Numbered from the stretch's first letter, positions 18,680 through 28,114 are shown. The stretch is 64,000 nucleotides of DNA from an uncultured Fretibacterium sp. (GCA_946186205.1 CAMHMH010000004.1:124001-188000), one strand, 5' to 3'. Notes: a model not told the origin generated them from the sequence alone. Made by a program: numbers and translations.

Positions 18680-20233
18680 TTATTTCTTGTTGCTGACTAT
18701 GATTTTGACTTTGCCGGACTGTCTCAAATCTTTTATGTGTGATAATGCCTCATCAATAGCACCCTGAAATTCAAGCCGGTATTTTCCGCGCGAGAAGCCT
18801 TCAAAGCCTGCGATAAATATTTTGCGTGAGAACTCATTCTCCCATTCATCAATATAACGTTCCAGAAATGAAGCAAAATAGCAGTCAGTCTCAATAATGA
18901 AAGCCTGAGCGTTATTAGCACTTGTGATTTTGCGAATGAAGCGTTTTATGGTGAGGGAGATACTTTCTTCACGTTCGACGAAGCCATTATCGCCGCAAAT
19001 GGGGCAGCTCCTCATCAATACGCTTTTAATGTCAGGGCGTTCGCGTTTCCTCGTAAGCTCAACAAGTCCGAGTCGAGTGAGGCTGAAAATTTTGGGTTTC
19101 ATTCTGTCATGAGATAAAAACTTCTGGAACTGGTCTAAAAGTTTATGCCTGTCGTTATCATTGTCCATGTCAACAAAGTCAACAACAACAATTCCGCCGA
19201 TTGCGCGTAATTTGAGCTGTCTTGCGATTTCCTTTGCGGCCTCAATGTTTGCTGAAAGTACAGTGTGCCTCATGTCGGGTTCGCTTGTGAATTTGCCTGT
19301 GTTCACGTCAATGACGGTAAGAGCTTCTGTCTGGTCAATAATGAGATATGCGCCAGATTTGAGCCAAATTTTACGGTCTAAAGCATTCCTGATTTCATCT
19401 TCAACGCCGAAATATTCAAATATCGGTGTGATTTCGTCGTATAAAGTTATGTTATTGCAGTCAGGGCAGAAGGTTTCAACAAAATTGCGTGCGTTCTGGA
19501 ACTCGTCAGCGTCATTGATAATAATCTCATCAATTTTCCCGGATACATCATCTCTCAATACCCTTCCCAATGTACCAATATCGCGATATAACATGCATGG
19601 TGCTTGAAGTCTTTGTGCTTTGAGCGAGATTTCGTGCCACAGTTCGACGAGTGAATGAAGGTCTTTGCGCAAAAACTCTTCTGTGATACCTTCAGCGGCA
19701 GTCCTTATGATTAATCCGTGCCCGTTAAGCTCAGATTTGAGGGTTTCGGCCAAAAGTTTCAGTCGTTTTCGCTCGTTAATGTCTGAAATTCTGCGAGATA
19801 CGCCAGCTTCATCACTATTAGGAACGAGGACAAGCCATCTACCCGGCAGCGATATTCTTGGTGTAACGCGTGGAGCTTTGTTCTTTCGTGCTGACTTCAC
19901 AACCTGAACGATTAACTCATTACCGGGCTTCAATTCTGACGGGTTATCGGCCTCGTTGACGTACATAAAAGCGTTGTTAGCTCCTGTGATAGTGCTATGA
20001 GTTTTGCGTGATAACTTGACGAACGCGGCACTAATCGCCGGAACAAGTGTTTCAATTCGTGCTTTGAATATATCACCTTGCCTGATAGATGATGAAGATT
20101 TTTCGCGCTGTGATAAATTCCCTTCCTCGTCAAAATTGAACTCAATGAAGATTTCAGCTAATTTCCCTTCCTCAATAACTGCTACTCTTGGCTGCTCATT
20201 CTCTTTCAGGTCAGCAATAATTTTCACGCTCAT
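18680..20233 (-). CDS. rng: Ribonuclease E/G family protein
   Basis: Endoribonuclease for rRNA maturation and mRNA decay, 517 aa, the RNase G size without the long RNase E scaffold tail. An N-terminal S1-type RNA-binding region (about 40-130, GDIFKARIETLVPAISAAFV) is followed by the catalytic core with DVNTGKF (about 306-312) and VVDFVDMDND (about 350), containing the two metal-binding Asp residues. The zinc-link CPICGDNGF is near 412. It shares a 4-nt overlap with the upstream DUF2344 gene, an arrangement common in Clostridia-like genomes. Confidence 0.95.
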   Translation of the reverse strand: MSVKIIADLKENEQPRVAVIEEGKLAEIFIEFNFDEEGNLSQREKSSSSIRQGDIFKARIETLVPAISAAFVKLSRKTHSTITGANNAFMYVNEADNPSELKPGNELIVQVVKSARKNKAPRVTPRISLPGRWLVLVPNSDEAGVSRRISDINERKRLKLLAETLKSELNGHGLIIRTAAEGITEEFLRKDLHSLVELWHEISLKAQRLQAPCMLYRDIGTLGRVLRDDVSGKIDEIIINDADEFQNARNFVETFCPDCNNITLYDEITPIFEYFGVEDEIRNALDRKIWLKSGAYLIIDQTEALTVIDVNTGKFTSEPDMRHTVLSANIEAAKEIARQLKLRAIGGIVVVDFVDMDNDNDRHKLLDQFQKFLSHDRMKPKIFSLTRLGLVELTRKRERPDIKSVLMRSCPICGDNGFVEREESISLTIKRFIRKITSANNAQAFIIETDCYFASFLERYIDEWENEFSRKIFIAGFEGFSRGKYRLEFQGAIDEALSHIKDLRQSGKVKIIVSNKK

Positions 20234-20814
20234 AAATTCACGCTCCCTGATGTTTCGTCATAAATCCCGATTGCAACACGCACGGCGTTGACTTCATGCC
20301 AGCCCGTAATGATATTCTCTGAGATAAATTGACGTATCAATCCGCCTACAGGATATTGCGCGGGGTCAGTGATTATGAACCTTAACCAGTCATTTACAGT
20401 CTCACAAGAAATCATACATTTATTCCAGAATGATATTGCTGACGTTGCTATATCATGGCCGTTAGTTGTGCGTAAGAGATACTCAGCGGCTTTGCAGGAT
20501 TTACCCAAGTTCGGCGAGCCTTCAGTGGGGTATAATGCGCGTGAAACCGTGAAACCTTCAGGCATTGCGGCGTTCATCATGTCGACAATTCCGGGATAAT
20601 CTCCGTCGGTGAAAAGATCTGCGGGTTCATTGAGAGCGACGACACCTGCGGGAAGCTCCGGGCCGAAAGAAATTTTTGCGCGAGGTGAAAATCCTTGTGT
20701 CATCTCAAGTTTTATCCCTGCTCTTTTTGCTGAACGTGTGAAGACTTGAGCCAGTGCGATATGAGGAACGAAACATGCGCCGCCCCTTTTGCTGTAAATA
20801 AGTCTAACCCTCAT
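20230..20814 (-). CDS. TIGR03936/DUF2344 radical-SAM-linked protein
   Basis: A 194-aa protein starting MRVRLIYSKRGGACFVPHIALAQVF, with the conserved KLEMTQGFSPRAKISFGPELPAGV segment. It belongs to the DUF2344 family, found fused or adjacent to the TIGR03960 radical SAM protein; function is unknown, though an RNA or ribosome role has been suggested from linkage to rng and ribosomal genes. It overlaps the radical SAM gene by 11 nt and rng by 4 nt. Confidence 0.88.
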   Translation of the reverse strand: MRVRLIYSKRGGACFVPHIALAQVFTRSAKRAGIKLEMTQGFSPRAKISFGPELPAGVVALNEPADLFTDGDYPGIVDMMNAAMPEGFTVSRALYPTEGSPNLGKSCKAAEYLLRTTNGHDIATSAISFWNKCMISCETVNDWLRFIITDPAQYPVGGLIRQFISENIITGWHEVNAVRVAIGIYDETSGSVNL

Positions 20815-22561
20815 TTTTGCACCCTATACCGCAGGCCGCGCATCCGTTCTTGCAGTCAACCGTTAATTCACCGCTGTATGCTTTGTGCCTCTCACGCAGG
20901 AGAAATTCTTTGCTGACACCGACATTCACAAAGTCCCACGCTAAATAGTCGTCCTCGTTACGTTCGCAGGTGTAATCGTCAGGGTTAATCCCGCACCTGT
21001 CAAATGCATCAATCCACCTCGCAAGATTGAAATATTCCGTCCAACTGTCGAAACATGCTCCGTTTTGCCACGCACCATATATCACGCTGCATAACCGCAC
21101 GTCGCCGCGTGAAAGCAAGCCTTCAAGATACGTCTGCTCCGGCTCATGATAGCTGAGGGAGATTGAGCGGTCTTTGACTTGGGACTTGATACGCCTTCCC
21201 TTTTCGCGCAGTTCGTCAACAGAATTTTGACGCTCCCACTGAAACGGTGTATGAGGCTTAGGAACAAATCCCGAAACTGATACATTTATGGAGGCTCTTT
21301 TATGTCCCATCTTGCGCGCTAACTTTAGTGTGTTGTGCGACAATTCGGCTATTGCGTCTAAATCATCGTCCGTTTCTGTCGGCAATCCCATCATAAAATA
21401 TAGCTTCACTTTATCCCATCCGTGCGAAAATATTTCCGTCAAACATGCTGTTATCATCTCTTCTGTTATGTTCTTGTTGATGACATCTCGTAAGCGTTGT
21501 GTACCTGCTTCAGGCGCAAAAGTTATAGACCCGTGATGAGACCTAACGCCCGCTAGTTTCTCAGCAAGACCAACCGAAAAGCTGTCCATTCTCAAACTAG
21601 GAAGGCTCAAATTTGCGTGATATTCCTTCAGTTTTGGCGACAAGTCATCAATCAATCCTTCAATCCCAGAATAATCGCATGACGCTAACGACAATAACCC
21701 GGCTTCCTCATAGCCCGTTGATGATATTATGCTGAGGATTGAGCGCATTACTTCATCCCGTGAACGCTCGCGCACAGGTCGGTTCACCATTCCCGCCTGG
21801 CAAAATCTGCATCCCCTTGAGCACCCCCGGAACAATTCAGCCGCCGCCCTGTCATGAATTATTCCCACGCTCGGAACTGTCATTGTGCTTAACGTGAAGG
21901 GCTTATCCGTGTACTGACGCTCAACTGTCCCCCCTATCGCAGGAACGTAACAGCCCGCAATTGTTGACATGGCCGCAAGTATCTCAGCGCGTTTGCAGCC
22001 TCTCATTTCGTCAAAAAATGACAGCATATCAGGCAATATCGCTTCAGCCTCGCCGACACAGAACACATCAACAAACTTACTCATTACAGCAGGGTTATAC
22101 GCTCCGTAACCGCCGGCAATCACAATCGGCAAATCATCACGAGCCTGCGAGAATATATCTATTCCCGAAAGCTGTAACATTGTCAGCACGTTCGTGTAGC
22201 TTGTCTCATGAGGCAATGTGAACGCTACTATGTCGAAATCCTTCACGGGCTTCTTGTGGACGACTGAGCGCAATAATGTATCACTCTCACGCATTAATCC
22301 GGCCATGTCAGGCCACGCACAATATACCCTGTCAGCAAGATAATTTTTCCCCAGTGAGTGAATTAATCCCTCTATTAACTGGAAGCCGTAATAGCTCATT
22401 CCGACCTCGTAGACATCAGGAAACGCCAAGCAGATTTTCACCGCTGATTTTTCCCATGAGACTTTTTCTGACGCTCGCCACTCTGACCCGCAATAACGAG
22501 ACGGCCTCGACACCTGCGACATTAACCCCCATTCAGGTTGTGAAAACTCACTAAAATTCAT
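20804..22561 (-). CDS. TIGR03960 family B12-binding radical SAM protein
   Basis: A 585-aa radical SAM enzyme with a cobalamin-type N-terminal domain (about 30-220: PDVYEVGMSYYGFQLI, VIAGGYGAYNPAVMSKFVDVFCVGEAE). The FeS motif is FRGCSRGCRFCQAG (Cx3Cx2C, near residue 250). The C-terminal part has GLLSRGDVR and several Cys (CKNGCAACGIGC) that may bind another cluster. The reaction is not known. It forms an overlapping unit with DUF2344 and rng downstream and rodA upstream (11-nt overlaps). Confidence 0.9.
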   Translation of the reverse strand: MNFSEFSQPEWGLMSQVSRPSRYCGSEWRASEKVSWEKSAVKICLAFPDVYEVGMSYYGFQLIEGLIHSLGKNYLADRVYCAWPDMAGLMRESDTLLRSVVHKKPVKDFDIVAFTLPHETSYTNVLTMLQLSGIDIFSQARDDLPIVIAGGYGAYNPAVMSKFVDVFCVGEAEAILPDMLSFFDEMRGCKRAEILAAMSTIAGCYVPAIGGTVERQYTDKPFTLSTMTVPSVGIIHDRAAAELFRGCSRGCRFCQAGMVNRPVRERSRDEVMRSILSIISSTGYEEAGLLSLASCDYSGIEGLIDDLSPKLKEYHANLSLPSLRMDSFSVGLAEKLAGVRSHHGSITFAPEAGTQRLRDVINKNITEEMITACLTEIFSHGWDKVKLYFMMGLPTETDDDLDAIAELSHNTLKLARKMGHKRASINVSVSGFVPKPHTPFQWERQNSVDELREKGRRIKSQVKDRSISLSYHEPEQTYLEGLLSRGDVRLCSVIYGAWQNGACFDSWTEYFNLARWIDAFDRCGINPDDYTCERNEDDYLAWDFVNVGVSKEFLLRERHKAYSGELTVDCKNGCAACGIGCKNEG

Positions 22562-23666
22562 GGCGTGAATTTCTCCCTTCTATTGATACGCTTGCTACTA
22601 GTCCCAATGCGATAAATATTGAAAGCAGAGAGCTTCCCCCGTAGCTGAGGAAAGGCAGAGGCAGACCCGTAACAGGCATAATTCCTATACTCATTCCGAT
22701 ACTCTCGAACATCTGAAACCATAGCCATGACGCAACGCCAGCCGTTAATATCTTGCACCGTCTCTCACGGCTTCTTATCCCCGCAAGTATCACGCAGACT
22801 AGAAGCGCAGTGAACAATGCCATCAATATCATTACGCCGATAAACCCAAATTCCTCAGAGAATACACTGAAGATAAAATCTGTGTGCGGTTCTGGTAAAA
22901 ATTTCAGCTTGCTCTGCGTTCCCATCATGAACCCTTTACCCGAAAATCCCCCGGAGCCTACTGCTATTCTTGACTGTATCACGTTATAGCCAGCTCCTAA
23001 CGGATCTCTCATCGGGTCAATGAAGACTAGTATTCTGTTACGTTGGTACTCCTTCAGCAAAAAGAAATATACGAACGGTATCGCCGACAGTCCCAAGCCG
23101 ATTATCCCGAACAAGTATCGTAATGGCGTTCCTGCGGCTAATAGCATTCCGAATGAGACCGCAAGAAATACTATCGCGCTTCCTGCGTCGGGCTGTAACA
23201 ATACGAGTGCTACGGGAAGCATGATTACGCCCAATCCCATTATGAATGTCTTGAAGTCTAACGGAGGATAACGGCTGAAGAATTTTGACATAGTGAGGAT
23301 GATTGTTACTTTTGCAATTTCTGAAGGCTGAAACCTTACGCCCCCGAACCCTAGCCATGACTGCGCGCCCTTAACTTTTGGTGTTAATAGTGTCAGGAAC
23401 AAAAGAAGCAATGACAGCCCGAAAAGGTAGTAAGCTCCTTCAAGAAATTTATTATGTCCCGCTGTCATAACGAGTAACATTGTTATTATGCTGACAAGTA
23501 GCCACATGGCCTGTCTCATAGCATAGTCAAAGCCCGCCGAACCCGCTCCGCCTGATGCCGAATATATACAGAATACCCCCCACAGACTTAGCGCAATAGG
23601 TGTAAGGAGTATGAATTTGTCTGCGAGGGATATGCTATTTTTGAGTGAAGCCCAGAAATCATTCAT
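22551..23666 (-). CDS. rodA: Rod shape-determining peptidoglycan polymerase RodA
   Basis: SEDS-family glycosyltransferase that elongates peptidoglycan with a class B PBP partner. The protein is 371 aa with about ten helices. SEDS signatures: GVRFQPSEIAKVTIILT near residue 110, LLLQPDAGSAIVF near 157, the extracytoplasmic loop DPLGAGYNVIQSRIAVGSGGFSGKG near 223-247, FLPEPHTDFIFSVFSEEFGF near 258 and MPVTGLPLPFLSYGGSS near 326. It directly precedes minE on the same strand, a cell shape and division cluster. Confidence 0.95.
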   Translation of the reverse strand: MNDFWASLKNSISLADKFILLTPIALSLWGVFCIYSASGGAGSAGFDYAMRQAMWLLVSIITMLLVMTAGHNKFLEGAYYLFGLSLLLLFLTLLTPKVKGAQSWLGFGGVRFQPSEIAKVTIILTMSKFFSRYPPLDFKTFIMGLGVIMLPVALVLLQPDAGSAIVFLAVSFGMLLAAGTPLRYLFGIIGLGLSAIPFVYFFLLKEYQRNRILVFIDPMRDPLGAGYNVIQSRIAVGSGGFSGKGFMMGTQSKLKFLPEPHTDFIFSVFSEEFGFIGVMILMALFTALLVCVILAGIRSRERRCKILTAGVASWLWFQMFESIGMSIGIMPVTGLPLPFLSYGGSSLLSIFIALGLVASVSIEGRNSRHEF

Positions 23667-23670
23667 GAGC

Positions 23671-23949
23671 TTATGTGATGTCGTTTACTTTTCCGCGCCT
23701 TATCCGCAGTATCGGGATGTTTGCTACGAGTGCTACGGCGTTGTCATCGTGGTCAAGATTGATTTCGATTTTCCGCGTGTCAATGTCCATATATTTGGCG
23801 AGCACGTCAATAATTTCGTCGCGGAGATTGTCTAGTAACTGCGGTGATATGTCTGTTCTGTCGTGTATCAATACGATTTTGAGACGGTCTTTAGCTTTCT
23901 GGCTTGAGCCGTCATTGCCTCCTCCGAAAAATTTGCTCAGAAATCCCAT
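23671..23949 (-). CDS. minE: Cell division topological specificity factor MinE
   Basis: A 92-aa MinE. Amphipathic membrane-binding N terminus (MGFLSKFFGGG), the MinD-contact region RLKIVLIHDRTDISPQLLDNLRDEII (about 22-47), and the topological-specificity domain at the C terminus. It drives MinCD oscillation. It lies 7 nt downstream of minD. Confidence 0.95.
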   Translation of the reverse strand: MGFLSKFFGGGNDGSSQKAKDRLKIVLIHDRTDISPQLLDNLRDEIIDVLAKYMDIDTRKIEINLDHDDNAVALVANIPILRIRRGKVNDIT

Positions 23950-23956
23950 AACTAAA

Positions 23957-24769
23957 TCACCTCTTGCGCTTTCCTGAGAAGAAACGCTTTATTGAGCTGA
24001 ATAATCCCCTCGCCGCGTAACTCTCAAGATCCATCAGAGGAACTTCACGCCCTAAAATTCTTTCCGCAATGTTCAGATATGCCTGCGCTGCCGGGCTGTC
24101 AAGTGTCATTGTCATGGGTTCGCCGTTGTTCGTGGCACGTATAACGCTCTCATCTTCCGGCACTACGCCAATTAACTCAATGGATAACACGTCAAGAATA
24201 TCATCTTTTGCGAGCATGTCGCCATCCTGAACCATGTTAGGCCGTAACCTGTTAATGATTAGCCTTATAGGAGATTTCCCCATACTTTCGAGCATACCTA
24301 TAATTCTGTCAGCGTCTCTTACTGCTGGTATCTCAGGCGTTGTTACGACGAGTGCCTCATCAGCTCCGGCCGCGGCGTTCTTGAAGCCTCCCTCAATACC
24401 TGCGGGGCAATCAAGAAGTATGAAGTCAAAATCTGGTTTCATTTCCTCGCAAAGTGCTACCATCTGCTCAGGGTTTACAGCGTCTTTTGTGCGCGTCTGT
24501 GCTGCTGGAAGAAGATAAAGCCCCGGTACTCTTTTGTCTTTGACGAGAGCGGCTGAAAGTTTGCAGGTCTTCTCTATAACGTCAATGAAGTTGTAGACTA
24601 CACGGTTTTCAAGTCCCATAATCACGTCAAGATTACGCAGTCCCACATCAGCGTCAATTGCAGCTACTTTCTTTCCGAATTTCGCCAAAGCCGCGGCTAT
24701 ATTCGCAGTGCTTGTTGTCTTACCTACTCCGCCCTTGCCAGACGTTACTACTATTACTCGTGCCGGCAT
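23957..24769 (-). CDS. minD: Septum site-determining ATPase MinD
   Basis: ParA-type ATPase of 270 aa that recruits MinC to the membrane. The deviant Walker A is SGKGGVGKTT (about 10-19), with IDADVGLRNLD near 38 and LLDCPAGIE near 117. The C-terminal membrane helix is FSSIKRFFSGKRKR. The ATG has no Shine-Dalgarno site: the 13 nt upstream abut the right end of a TnpB element, which seems to have displaced the native leader. Expression then depends on read-through from minC and the element, or on a promoter carried by the element. Confidence 0.96.
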   Translation of the reverse strand: MPARVIVVTSGKGGVGKTTSTANIAAALAKFGKKVAAIDADVGLRNLDVIMGLENRVVYNFIDVIEKTCKLSAALVKDKRVPGLYLLPAAQTRTKDAVNPEQMVALCEEMKPDFDFILLDCPAGIEGGFKNAAAGADEALVVTTPEIPAVRDADRIIGMLESMGKSPIRLIINRLRPNMVQDGDMLAKDDILDVLSIELIGVVPEDESVIRATNNGEPMTMTLDSPAAQAYLNIAERILGREVPLMDLESYAARGLFSSIKRFFSGKRKR

Positions 24770-24782
24770 TTAGTTGTTCATA

Positions 24783-24947
24783 CCGTTACAGAAAACTTAT
24801 AAAAAGCTATACATCAACTTTTATGTTTCTTTCCTAGTTCATCGCGTCCGCTTTCGCTGGTGTTGCTTGCTATTTACGTTTGGTATGACGCTCCGAAGGC
24901 TTCAATTCCCCGCTAACGTACGGGTACATATCAATAATTCCGTTTCA
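24783..24947 (-). ncRNA. Probable omega RNA/right end of TnpB element copy 1
   Basis: Non-coding sequence from the tnpB stop to the element tip, conserved with copy 2 (for example ACGTTAGCGGGGAATT and ACACCAGCGAAAGCGGACGC). TnpB systems use the 3' end of their own transcript as guide RNA scaffold, with the guide taken from flanking DNA. By that rule the guide would begin TATGAACAACTAAATGCC and run into the minD start. Inference from family knowledge plus the conservation. Confidence 0.5.
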
Positions 24948-26118
24948 GTGGTTAATTACTGATTTCCCATATTGGTACAAATTTATGCTGGCGTTCATAT
25001 CCCGGTCAATTACAGCCCCGCAGTGTTCGCAATGATATGTTCTGTCTGAAAGTTTCAGGTCTTTCTTTATATTTCCGCAAAATGAACATGTCTTTGAGCT
25101 TGCGTAAAACCTGTCCGCTGTTATTAGCTTTATGGCGTGCCATGAACATTTATAGCTCATTATCCTGTAAAACTCTGCTAACTTTTGTTCCTGTACAGCA
25201 CGCGCCAGATGTTTATTCTTCATCATTCCGCTTACATTCAAGTCTTCCATGACAATAAAACTTGGTTCTCGCTTTATTATTTCTGTCGTTACCTGCTGAA
25301 TGTAATTTGTCCTGATGTCCGTTAGCTTATGGGTTACTCGTAAAAGCTGCCTTTCACTTTTTATAATGTTGCGTGTCTTTCTGGTAACGTTCTCCTTTCT
25401 TGTTTTTCTCATATTTCCGTGAGATTTTACGCTGCAACCTGCGCTGTTTCTTCTTCAGCCGTCTCACTCGGCGCGTTTTGTTAATATTCTTGTAGATATG
25501 GCCTGTACTGCATATCGCCAAATCCTTAACGCCTAAATCTATCCCGATACCGTCATTTGTTTTTGCTGTCGGCTTCGGTGCTTCAATCTCAATCCCGACA
25601 GTGAGAAACCAATTCAGCCCGTCAAAACTTATTCGCGGATTACTATATTTTGCGTCTGTCGGCACTCGGTCATGCTCTGCAAGTCTGAACCAATTTGCGC
25701 CCTGATGATTTTTCTTGAGGCTTTGCGCTATGTTCTCAAGTTTTACATGCGTTACTGTAAACTTTATTTTTACAGGGTCAGCATAAAAACTCGGCTTGCT
25801 GTGCTTGCGGCTCTTATATTTCGGGTGTTCTGCCAATCCCTTGAAAAAATTCTGATATGCGATTACGGCATCTTTCACAGCCTGCTTGCATACATTGTTA
25901 CTTATGGTGTAAAGCCATTGATTATTAGGCTCATTTTTGAACACTGTAAAACGCTTGCGAAGCTCATAATCTGATAAAAATTTTCCGCCTGCATTATAAT
26001 TTTTCTCTTCCTCCGATAACGCCCAGTTGTATGCAAATCTCGCACTTCCTGCAAATTGAAATAACCGCGTTTTCTGCTTATCATTGGGAATTAACATAAT
26101 CCGCAATGTTTTTAGCAT
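24945..26118 (-). pseudogene. tnpB: tnpB with one-base frameshift
   Basis: RNA-guided nuclease TnpB of IS605 elements. The first frame (26118 to 25354) gives the N-terminal domain and the first RuvC Asp (GIDLGVKDL). The second frame (25412 to 24945) gives the catalytic Glu (VMEDLNVSG), the zinc finger (CSFCGNIKKD..YHCEHCG) and the last Asp (DRDMNAS). Against the intact copy at 48641, an extra A at about 25378-25380 (CAGAAAGAC instead of CAGAAGAC) breaks the frame. All catalytic residues remain, so decay is recent or the indel is a sequencing error. Confidence 0.85.
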
Positions 26119-26129
26119 TCTCTCAGCAC

Positions 26130-26924
26130 TTAGCCTCCTGTTAATGTTGCTGATTGTCTTGCTGACGGAAGAAATTTATTCTCCCTTATTACGGGCGTTC
26201 CTTCCTCCAATGTGATTAACACGCTCTTTCGCCATGAAGCTGTAGACTTGGGGTCTGCAAAGCATAACTTGTTCGCGATTCTGACCTGCGGTGTCTCAAA
26301 GCACCCTGCCCACACAAATACATCCTCACGAACCGGCATTAATCCTCCCGCATGCACAACACCTGAAAGCCTTCCTGCTACGATAATGCTTCCTCCTGCT
26401 GTGATTTCCGCGCCCGGGTTGAGATGCCCCCATACGAGAACGTCGCCGTCAGTTTCGACCTTGTGTCCTGAACGCATAGAGCCGTAAACGATTTTGACTG
26501 AAGGAATGCGCTTACGTTCAGTTTTTTCTGACGGGAGAATATCAGCGGGCTTTGTGTTTTCTTGTGCGCTGATATTTAGCGGAGGCTCAGAGGTTGAGAG
26601 GCCTGCGGATCTGAAGAGCTTTTCACTTTCGGGATTACCTGACAGCCAAGCGAGGACACGTATATTTTTCTCCCACACGATACTGTTCAGCATGTGAAGG
26701 ATTAACCTGCGCGAACATTCACGGCCTGAAAAGTCTAACGTTATGCCCTGCTCATCTGGAAGCCTGTACGCATTCGCCGGTATTCTGACTAAGAGCTTCA
26801 AGAGTTCGTCCTCTGACAAATTTTCAGGGAGCGTGAACTTTATGCCGTAATGCATTCTTTCGAGCCTTATGTGAGTTTCGGGCTTACGTAATTTTTTCAG
26901 CAAGTTTAAGTTTGGTATTCTCAT
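26130..26924 (-). CDS. minC: Septum site-determining protein MinC
   Basis: FtsZ polymerisation inhibitor, 264 aa. The N-terminal domain (about 20-115) is weakly conserved. The C-terminal beta-helix domain is clear: VYGSMRSGHKVETDGDVLVWGHLNPGAEI (about 150-178), then GSIIVAGRLSGVVHAG, which binds MinD. It is separated from minD by the TnpB element, whereas minC-minD-minE is normally contiguous. Transcription through all three remains possible because every gene has the same orientation. Confidence 0.93.
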   Translation of the reverse strand: MRIPNLNLLKKLRKPETHIRLERMHYGIKFTLPENLSEDELLKLLVRIPANAYRLPDEQGITLDFSGRECSRRLILHMLNSIVWEKNIRVLAWLSGNPESEKLFRSAGLSTSEPPLNISAQENTKPADILPSEKTERKRIPSVKIVYGSMRSGHKVETDGDVLVWGHLNPGAEITAGGSIIVAGRLSGVVHAGGLMPVREDVFVWAGCFETPQVRIANKLCFADPKSTASWRKSVLITLEEGTPVIRENKFLPSARQSATLTGG

Positions 26925-27019
26925 AATTAATCATCATGTAAAAAATTTTGTGTGTGAATATTATACTGTCAATCATAGAATTTTACCTGAAAAAATTTTC
27001 ATTGTGATAAAATTTCGGC

Positions 27020-28099
27020 ATGAACAAGCGCAGGATTGACGAAATCGGAATAAGGTACGTTGAAAGCCTGAAACTTTACGAGGAATACGCCGCGAGGATA
27101 CGGAACTTGATACAAGACCTTGTAGAAGTTGAGGGAGTAGAGTTTTACGCGATAGAGGGATGGGCAGAGCCTCCCGCCGAGCTTTTGAGAATGCTGACGA
27201 CACTTGAGGAGAAAGATTTGGCCGGGGTTGACCTCGTAACTATACGTGTGCTTTTGCGTTTTCCTGCTGACGTGCTGAGGATTGAGACGCTCATTAAGTC
27301 CGAGTTTGATGTTGATACGTCGCGTTCGCTGCCTTCAAATTCACGTGTGCTGAAAGACCCCGGGCGTTTCGGCTATCCTGCTGTGGTTTACATTCTCTCG
27401 TTGTCGCAATCACGCTCAACCCTCAAAGAATGGGAGAAGTACAAAGATTTGAATTTCCGTCTTGAGCTTCGTACACTTCTTCAAGAGGCATGGGCTACAA
27501 TCCTTCCTAAAGTAAGCCAGACCGTCGGCACAACATCAGAGGATGAATTTACGCGGGAATTGTTCTTGCTTGGCGCGATGCTTGAGAAGGCGGACAAGGG
27601 ATTTCTGACACTGCGCGACGAGATAAAGAATGAAGCTCTCTTAGTCCCACCGTCAGCAAACTTGAAGAAAGCTCCCGAACCTGTAACGGCTGAAACTGTA
27701 TTTACTGACGAGGAACTGTACAAAGTGTTTCATGATGACCCGTCATTGTTGGGAAAATGGAACGCAGCGGCGGTTACTGCGGGATTTCCTGAGTTTACGC
27801 CTGACGCAAAATATCTTCGTGAAAGTTTCGGTTACTTGTGCGAAATTCTGAGGGCTTCAGGGATTGATACGTTGTCGGAGTTTCGGAGATTTCTTTCTGA
27901 CATGGACACTGAAGACAAAGGATTACGGCAGCTCAAGACACTTCATGACAGCTTCAAGGACAATAATATGTGGAGGGTAGATCCATTCTCAGCATTGTTT
28001 CTTCTTGTGCTGAATTTCAGATGGGATATACTCAAGGACAAAGATTTGACCGCGCTTAACATCAAGAAAGGCTCAGACCGTATAAGCGGAAAAGATTAG
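27020..28099 (+). CDS. RelA/SpoT-fold protein lacking synthetase catalytic residues
   Basis: A 359-aa protein matching the layout of single-domain RelA/SpoT (ppGpp synthetase-like) proteins of about 350 aa: a helical N terminus, then EFYAIEGWAEPPAELL (about 40-55), DLVTIRVLLRFP (about 73-84), FGYPAVVYILSLS (about 118-130), FRLELRTLLQEAWATI (about 148-163), and LLGAMLEKADKGFLTLRDEI. Active relatives have EGRxKS, GYxSxHY and EIQIRT here; this protein has EGWAEP, GYPAVVY and RLELRT, so the catalytic Glu and nucleotide-binding residues are changed. Probably a non-synthesising relative with an extra C-terminal helical region (about 235-359). There is no Shine-Dalgarno site; TAAAAT lies 7 nt before the ATG, so the mRNA could be leaderless. 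Confidence 0.7.
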   Translation: MNKRRIDEIGIRYVESLKLYEEYAARIRNLIQDLVEVEGVEFYAIEGWAEPPAELLRMLTTLEEKDLAGVDLVTIRVLLRFPADVLRIETLIKSEFDVDTSRSLPSNSRVLKDPGRFGYPAVVYILSLSQSRSTLKEWEKYKDLNFRLELRTLLQEAWATILPKVSQTVGTTSEDEFTRELFLLGAMLEKADKGFLTLRDEIKNEALLVPPSANLKKAPEPVTAETVFTDEELYKVFHDDPSLLGKWNAAAVTAGFPEFTPDAKYLRESFGYLCEILRASGIDTLSEFRRFLSDMDTEDKGLRQLKTLHDSFKDNNMWRVDPFSALFLLVLNFRWDILKDKDLTALNIKKGSDRISGKD

Positions 28100-28114
28100 A
28101 CAGGGGGAAAATTT

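Larger units (their letters stand above)
24783..26118 (-). mobile_element. IS200/IS605-type TnpB-only element, copy 1 (inserted between minC and minD)
   Basis: A TnpB gene broken by a frameshift plus a right end of about 165 bp nearly identical to that of the second copy (49811-49971). Similarity between the two ends stops at CTGTAACGG (minus strand, ending at 24783). No tnpA transposase is present, so movement would need one in trans. The left boundary is uncertain because similarity starts about at the tnpB start codon, 11 nt after the minC stop. Confidence 0.8.

Noticed and set aside
24783-24947. Element right end as a TldR-type repressor system
   Set aside because: TldR proteins have lost RuvC residues; both TnpB copies here keep Asp, Glu and Asp.
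25354-26118. The two halves of tnpB copy 1 as two separate genes
   Set aside because: Together they match the single intact copy at 48641-49813; a one-base insertion joins them.
26960-26990. TTGACA next to TATAAT before minC as one promoter
   Set aside because: The two boxes are only one base apart on the minus strand, so they cannot form a normal pair; the real minC promoter is unclear.
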